Source: Claveliimonas monacensis
GTDB taxonomy: Bacteria; Bacillota; Clostridia; Lachnospirales; Lachnospiraceae
NCBI RefSeq assembly: GCF_014982975.1
Contig: NZ_JADCKL010000014.1
Coordinates: forward strand, 1-64,000
Direction of reading: 5' to 3'
Length of the DNA stretch: 64,000 bases
Each line of letters begins with the position of its first letter. Positions within the stretch are counted from its first letter, which is position 1. The notes beneath the pieces are model-generated. The model was not told the origin of the DNA, did no database searches, and saw nothing but the letters and a program-made list of their open reading frames with translations. The translations under genes and the position numbers were made by a program. Positions 62,011 to 64,000 of this stretch are shown here, piece after piece.

Positions 62011-64000
62011 ATGTACAAGAAAGTTTCAACAGACCTGAATTTCGTCGACCGCGAGAAAGAGGTCGAGAAATTCTGGGAAGACAATCAGATTTTTGAAAAG
62101 AGTATGGAGAACCGCAAAGAGGGTGAGACCTACACCTTCTACGACGGGCCGCCGACAGCCAATGGCAAGCCCCACATCGGTCACGTGCTGACCCGTGTCA
62201 TCAAGGACATGATCCCCAGGTACCGCACCATGAAGGGATACATGGTGCCCAGAAAAGCGGGCTGGGATACCCACGGTCTGCCGGTAGAGCTGGAAGTGGA
62301 GAAAGCTCTTGGCCTGGACGGCAAGGACCAGATCGAGGAGTACGGCTTGGAACCGTTCATCAACAAATGTAAGGAGAGTGTCTGGAAGTACAAGGGCATG
62401 TGGGAAGATTTCTCCGGCACAGTAGGCTTCTGGGCAGATATGGAAAATCCATACGTTACCTACCATAATGATTTCATCGAGTCCGAGTGGTGGGCGCTGA
62501 AGAAGATCTGGGACAAGGGACTTCTCTACAAAGGGTTCAAGATCGTTCCCTACTGTCCGCGCTGCGGTACGCCTCTGTCCGCCCAGGAAGTAGCCCAGGG
62601 ATACAAGGATGTAAAAGAGCGTTCCGCCATTGTCCGCTTTAAAGTAAAAGACGAGGACGCCTACATTCTGGCATGGACCACAACGCCATGGACACTGCCC
62701 TCCAACATCGGTCTCTGCGTAAATCCGGATGAGGACTACGCAAAAGTGAAGGCTGCGGACGGCTATGTGTACTACATGGCACAGGCCCTGCTGGACACAG
62801 TCCTTGGAAAGCTGGCCACAGAAGAGCAGCCTGCCTATGAGGTGCTGGAGACATATAAGGGAAAGGATCTGGAGTACAAAGAGTACGAGCCGCTGTACCA
62901 GTGTGCATATGACTGCGCGGCAAAGCAGAACAAGAAAGCGTTCTTCGTGACATGCGACAGCTATGTAACGCTGACAGACGGTACCGGCGTGGTTCACATT
63001 GCTCCCGCCTTTGGTGAGGACGACGCGAAAGTGGGCCGCAAGTACGACATGCCTTTTGTACAGCTTGTAGATGAAAAAGGAAATATGGGAGAGACCACTC
63101 CGTTTGCAGGTCTGTTCGTAAAGAAAGCAGACCCGGAGGTGTTAAAGGACCTGGATGCAAGAGGACTTCTCTTTGACGCTCCCAAATTCGAGCACAGCTA
63201 TCCCCACTGCTGGAGATGCGACACACCGCTGATCTACTATGCCCGCGAGTCCTGGTTCATCAAGATGACAGCGGTGAAGGACGACCTGATCGCCAACAAC
63301 AACACCATCAACTGGATCCCGGAGAGCATCGGAAAGGGCCGCTTCGGCGACTGGCTGGAGAATGTCCAGGACTGGGGCATCAGCCGGAACCGCTACTGGG
63401 GAACTCCGTTAAATATCTGGGAGTGTGAGTGCGGACACCAGCATTCCATCGGAAGCATCGAGGAACTGAAATCCATGTCCGACAACTGCCCGGACGACAT
63501 CGAACTGCACCGCCCATACATCGACGAAGTGACCATCAAGTGTCCGAAGTGCGGCAAAGAGATGCACCGTGTGCCGGAGGTCATCGACTGCTGGTTTGAT
63601 TCCGGTTCCATGCCTTTTGCACAGCATCATTATCCGTTTGAAAATAAAGAGCTCTTTGAGCAGCAGTTCCCGGCAGACTTCATTTCCGAGGCTGTGGACC
63701 AGACAAGAGGATGGTTCTACTCCCTGCTGGCCATCTCCACGCTGATCTTCAACAAGGCTCCGTATAAGAACGTCATCGTCCTTGGACATGTGCAGGATGA
63801 GAACGGCCAGAAGATGAGCAAATCCAAGGGAAATGCGGTGGATCCTTTCGATGCCCTGGAAAAATACGGCGCAGACGCCATCCGCTGGTATTTCTATGTA
63901 AACAGCGCGCCCTGGCTGCCCAACCGTTTCCACGGAAAAGCCGTTGTGGAAGGACAGCGCAAATTTATGGGAACACTGTGGAATACCTACGCATTCTTTG
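62011..64000 (+). CDS. ileS: Isoleucyl-tRNA synthetase, partial (runs off right edge)
   Basis: 663 residues visible of about 1040 expected, from ATG 62011 behind AAGGAGG. Class I motifs: HIGH in [16 protein letters not shown] near residue 53 and KMSKSKG near residue 600. The editing domain has [10 protein letters not shown]. The [19 protein letters not shown] segment and CWRC/CPKCG zinc-like knuckles resemble the eukaryote-like (IleS2) class rather than the E. coli class. Controlled by the upstream T-box. Confidence 0.95.
   Translation, partial: MYKKVSTDLNFVDREKEVEKFWEDNQIFEKSMENRKEGETYTFYDGPPTANGKPHIGHVLTRVIKDMIPRYRTMKGYMVPRKAGWDTHGLPVELEVEKALGLDGKDQIEEYGLEPFINKCKESVWKYKGMWEDFSGTVGFWADMENPYVTYHNDFIESEWWALKKIWDKGLLYKGFKIVPYCPRCGTPLSAQEVAQGYKDVKERSAIVRFKVKDEDAYILAWTTTPWTLPSNIGLCVNPDEDYAKVKAADGYVYYMAQALLDTVLGKLATEEQPAYEVLETYKGKDLEYKEYEPLYQCAYDCAAKQNKKAFFVTCDSYVTLTDGTGVVHIAPAFGEDDAKVGRKYDMPFVQLVDEKGNMGETTPFAGLFVKKADPEVLKDLDARGLLFDAPKFEHSYPHCWRCDTPLIYYARESWFIKMTAVKDDLIANNNTINWIPESIGKGRFGDWLENVQDWGISRNRYWGTPLNIWECECGHQHSIGSIEELKSMSDNCPDDIELHRPYIDEVTIKCPKCGKEMHRVPEVIDCWFDSGSMPFAQHHYPFENKELFEQQFPADFISEAVDQTRGWFYSLLAISTLIFNKAPYKNVIVLGHVQDENGQKMSKSKGNAVDPFDALEKYGADAIRWYFYVNSAPWLPNRFHGKAVVEGQRKFMGTLWNTYAFF

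Overview
The window comes from the replication-origin region of a low-to-mid GC Clostridia chromosome, most likely a Lachnospiraceae gut bacterium. Evidence is the gene order gyrA-gyrB-recF-rlbA-dnaN-dnaA / oriC / rpmH-rnpA-yidD-yidC-jag-mnmE-mnmG-rsmG / parS-parA-parB-DUF4446-serS-DUF3881, AGGAGG-type ribosome binding sites, and several DUF families typical of that group. No species is claimed.

Layout. 1-423: leader and strong promoter of an rRNA operon that runs off the left edge, then tRNA-Ser(GCT). 459-3993 (minus): MATE exporter, acyltransferase and two-subunit Fe-S fumarate hydratase, apparently one operon. 4089-6254 (plus): GntR repressor, ABC ATPase and permease behind a palindromic operator. 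6263-9610 (minus): UbiD/UbiX/LpdD-type prenyl-FMN decarboxylase set with an esterase-like hydrolase. 9683-12066 (minus): DUF2975 / XRE / DUF4153 membrane operon with a two-site operator. 12129-12782: REP-like palindrome and a C-GCAxxG-C-C protein. 12794-33464: replication, segregation and translation core with a bipartite oriC and three parS sites.

34502-52891 is an 18.4-kb integrative mobilizable element. It sits in the anticodon loop of a tRNA-Arg(CCT) gene. The host tRNA is cut into a 5' half (34472-34510) and a 3' half (52883-52924), and neither half is restored. A complete, different tRNA-Arg(CCT) lies just inside the left end. Integrase arm-type repeats are present at both ends. The backbone has MobC, relaxase, a translationally coupled nucleotide-pool trio (small protein, ThyX, dUTPase), an oriT candidate, an excisionase and a tyrosine integrase with two fused excisionase-like modules. 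Cargo includes an XRE regulator, a membrane LuxR-type regulator, two sortase-anchored surface proteins beside a truncated sortase, a Tn554-type scar, a YhcG-type nuclease and a decayed AbiE toxin-antitoxin pair.

53001-64000: pyridoxamine kinase, phosphoglucomutase, a Crp/Fnr regulator divergent from a DUF3100 / small membrane protein / amidohydrolase / TauE-SafE cluster, a D,D-carboxypeptidase with a poly-arginine tail, and ileS behind an isoleucine T-box leader that also holds a second REP-like palindrome. ileS runs off the right edge.

All functional calls rest on motif and family recognition by eye; no database search was run.
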